15,373 bases of DNA from Gemmatimonadota bacterium. GTDB lineage: Bacteria > Gemmatimonadota > Gemmatimonadetes > Gemmatimonadales > GWC2-71-9. The stretch spans positions 1 through 15,373 of the forward strand of contig JAPULP010000064.1 of NCBI GenBank assembly GCA_027294815.1, read 5' to 3'. The position numbers and the translations under genes were made by a program. Numbering within the stretch: position 1 is the stretch's first letter; each line of letters begins with the position of its first letter. This document shows, in pieces, positions 14,868 to 15,373 of this stretch. The notes beneath the pieces were generated by a model, which worked only from the letters and a program-made list of their open reading frames with translations, was not told where the DNA came from and searched no databases.

Positions 14868-14891
14868 CGGCAAAAACTTTCCGTTTTGCCG
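14868..14891. promoter_or_regulatory. Perfect 8-bp inverted repeat upstream of the Nudix gene
   Basis: CGGCAAAA (14868-14875) and TTTTGCCG (14884-14891) are exact inverted copies separated by 8 bp, in the 246-bp gap between the Nudix gene and tRNA-Phe, about 100 bp upstream of the Nudix start. The 16-bp half-site spacing and A/T-rich flank suit an operator for a dimeric repressor. It could also form a stem-loop in RNA. No regulator is identified. Confidence 0.4.
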
Positions 14892-14917
14892 AAATTTACC
14901 GTCTGCAAAGGAAGCAC

Positions 14918-14936
14918 AAAAAAAGGGCGCGCGCCC
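14918..14936 (-). terminator. Terminator-like palindrome plus T7 on the minus strand
   Basis: GGGCGCGCGCCC (14925-14936) is a perfect 12-bp palindrome. Read on the minus strand it is followed at once by seven T residues (complement of A7 at 14918-14924). As RNA it could form a GGGC/GCCC stem with a GCGC loop and a U-tract. The stem is short, so efficiency is doubtful. It would stop transcription coming leftward past the tRNA, for example read-through from xthA, before it reaches the Nudix promoter region. Confidence 0.35.
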
Positions 14937-14971
14937 CGCGTTCCGGGTTCAAGGATGCACGACGCTCAGGA

Positions 14972-15000
14972 TTTGCGCGAGGTGTAAAGGCGCTTATAAT
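14972..15000 (+). promoter_or_regulatory. Promoter of tRNA-Phe
   Basis: A perfect -10 TATAAT at 14995-15000 is preceded by TTGCGC at 14973-14978 (16-bp spacer), or TTTGCG one base earlier (17-bp spacer). Initiation about 7 bp downstream would fall 3-5 bp before the tRNA 5' end at 15012. The region just after the -10 is pyrimidine-rich rather than a GC-rich discriminator. Confidence 0.8.
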
Positions 15001-15011
15001 TCTCGTCCTTC

Positions 15012-15084
<73 letters not shown>

Positions 15085-15100
15085 TCGCGGGTTCCGTCGG

Positions 15101-15123
15101 TCGCCGCCCTTTTCGGGCGGCGA
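15101..15123 (+). other. Stem-loop downstream of tRNA-Phe
   Basis: TCGCCGCCC (15101-15109) pairs perfectly with GGGCGGCGA (15115-15123) around a TTTTC loop, 16 nt after the tRNA 3' end. The bases that follow (TTCGCATTT) are not a proper U-tract. It is more likely a 3'-trailer structure or the first of two tandem hairpins than the main terminator. Confidence 0.55.
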
Positions 15124-15132
15124 TTCGCATTT

Positions 15133-15161
15133 GGGTCTATTGCGGGAGACCCTTTTTCTTT
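15133..15161 (+). terminator. Intrinsic terminator of tRNA-Phe
   Basis: GGGTCT (15133-15138) pairs with AGACCC (15147-15152) around an 8-nt loop, followed by TTTTTCTTT (15153-15161). This is a standard rho-independent terminator on the + strand. It lies between the tRNA and the convergent xthA gene, 10 bp from its stop codon. Read on the minus strand the hairpin has no U-tract. Confidence 0.75.
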
Positions 15162-15171
15162 GAAGGAAAGA

Positions 15172-15373
15172 CTAGTTGAACTCGGCGATCACCGGCGCGT
15201 GGTCTGACGGTTTCTTGCCTTTCCGCTCGTTCCGATCGACGCGTGCTGCGGCGGAACGTTTTGCCATCGACGGTGTCCCGAAGATGTGATCGATGCGCAG
15301 CCCGTCGCCCTTCGGGAACGCGAGCATTCGATAATCCCACCACGAGTAGACACCGCCGTCGGGGTGGTGTTTC
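15172..15373 (-). CDS. xthA: Exodeoxyribonuclease III, C-terminal fragment (cut by window edge)
   Basis: The last 66 residues of an ExoIII/AP-endonuclease family enzyme, which cuts DNA at abasic sites and degrades duplex DNA 3' to 5'. The coding strand enters from the right edge, so the start and most of the enzyme are outside. Family signatures are 'GGVYSWWDYR' (visible residues 6-15), 'GDGLRIDHIFGTPSMA' (22-37) with the catalytic-region Asp28, and 'KKPSDHAPVIAEF' (53-65) with the catalytic Asp57-His58 pair before the C-terminus. The TAG stop is at 15172-15174. It converges on tRNA-Phe, with an intrinsic terminator between them. The gene symbol is the usual family name; exoA is an equal alternative. 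Confidence 0.92.
   Translation of the reverse strand, partial: KHHPDGGVYSWWDYRMLAFPKGDGLRIDHIFGTPSMAKRSAAARVDRNERKGKKPSDHAPVIAEFN

Noticed and set aside
14941..14956. CCGGGTTCAAGG resembling a tRNA T-arm, suggesting a broken second tRNA
   Set aside because: The bases after the loop do not pair with the supposed stem, and no acceptor, D or anticodon arm is found around it. It is a chance match upstream of the real tRNA promoter.

Overview
This window is a chromosomal stretch of a GC-rich diderm (Gram-negative) bacterium. The evidence is a SPOR-domain envelope protein, a lipobox protein with a TonB-type domain, YidC with a large periplasmic domain, and Ddl. The gene set and order (mutS beside a SPOR protein and holA, a rhomboid with a DUF6576-type tail, a TonB-domain lipoprotein, a CBS-domain cystathionine beta-synthase) suggest Gemmatimonadota or a relative. 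That assignment is inference from gene content only. There is no phage, IS, CRISPR or plasmid signature.

Layout. (1) Bases 1-2869, + strand: the 3' part of yidC (membrane insertase), then mnmE (tRNA U34-modifying GTPase), the usual tail of an rnpA-yidC-mnmE cluster. (2) Bases 2872-13967, - strand: a run of twelve genes, in transcription order ECF sigma factor, zinc-binding anti-sigma factor, holA (Pol III delta), TPR/SPOR envelope protein, mutS, TonB-domain lipoprotein, cystathionine beta-synthase, queD/PTPS, ddl, rhomboid protease, predicted HExxH zinc peptidase, and a 69-residue unknown protein. Most junctions are 4-bp ATGA/GTGA overlaps or short gaps, so most of the run is probably one translationally coupled operon. 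It ends 2 bp from mnmE, tail to tail. (3) Bases 13968-15011: a Nudix ADP-ribose pyrophosphatase-like gene on the - strand, flanked by two intergenic regions of about 240 bp that hold inverted and direct repeats. (4) Bases 15012-15161, + strand: a tRNA-Phe(GAA) gene with a clear sigma70-type promoter and an intrinsic terminator. (5) Bases 15172-15373, - strand: the C-terminal end of an exodeoxyribonuclease III (xthA/exoA) gene cut by the window edge.

How the genes relate. The central run mixes DNA replication and repair (holA, mutS) with envelope functions (SPOR protein, TonB-type lipoprotein, Ddl, rhomboid) and sulfur and pterin/queuosine metabolism. It is headed by a sigma/anti-sigma pair that could tie expression to an envelope or other stress signal. 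Most of the window is conserved housekeeping sequence and I see no clear novel defence or mobile system. The best candidates for something under-described are the lipoprotein-anchored TonB domain, the rhomboid, zinc-peptidase and small-protein group at the operon tail, and the structured repeats beside the sigma and Nudix genes.
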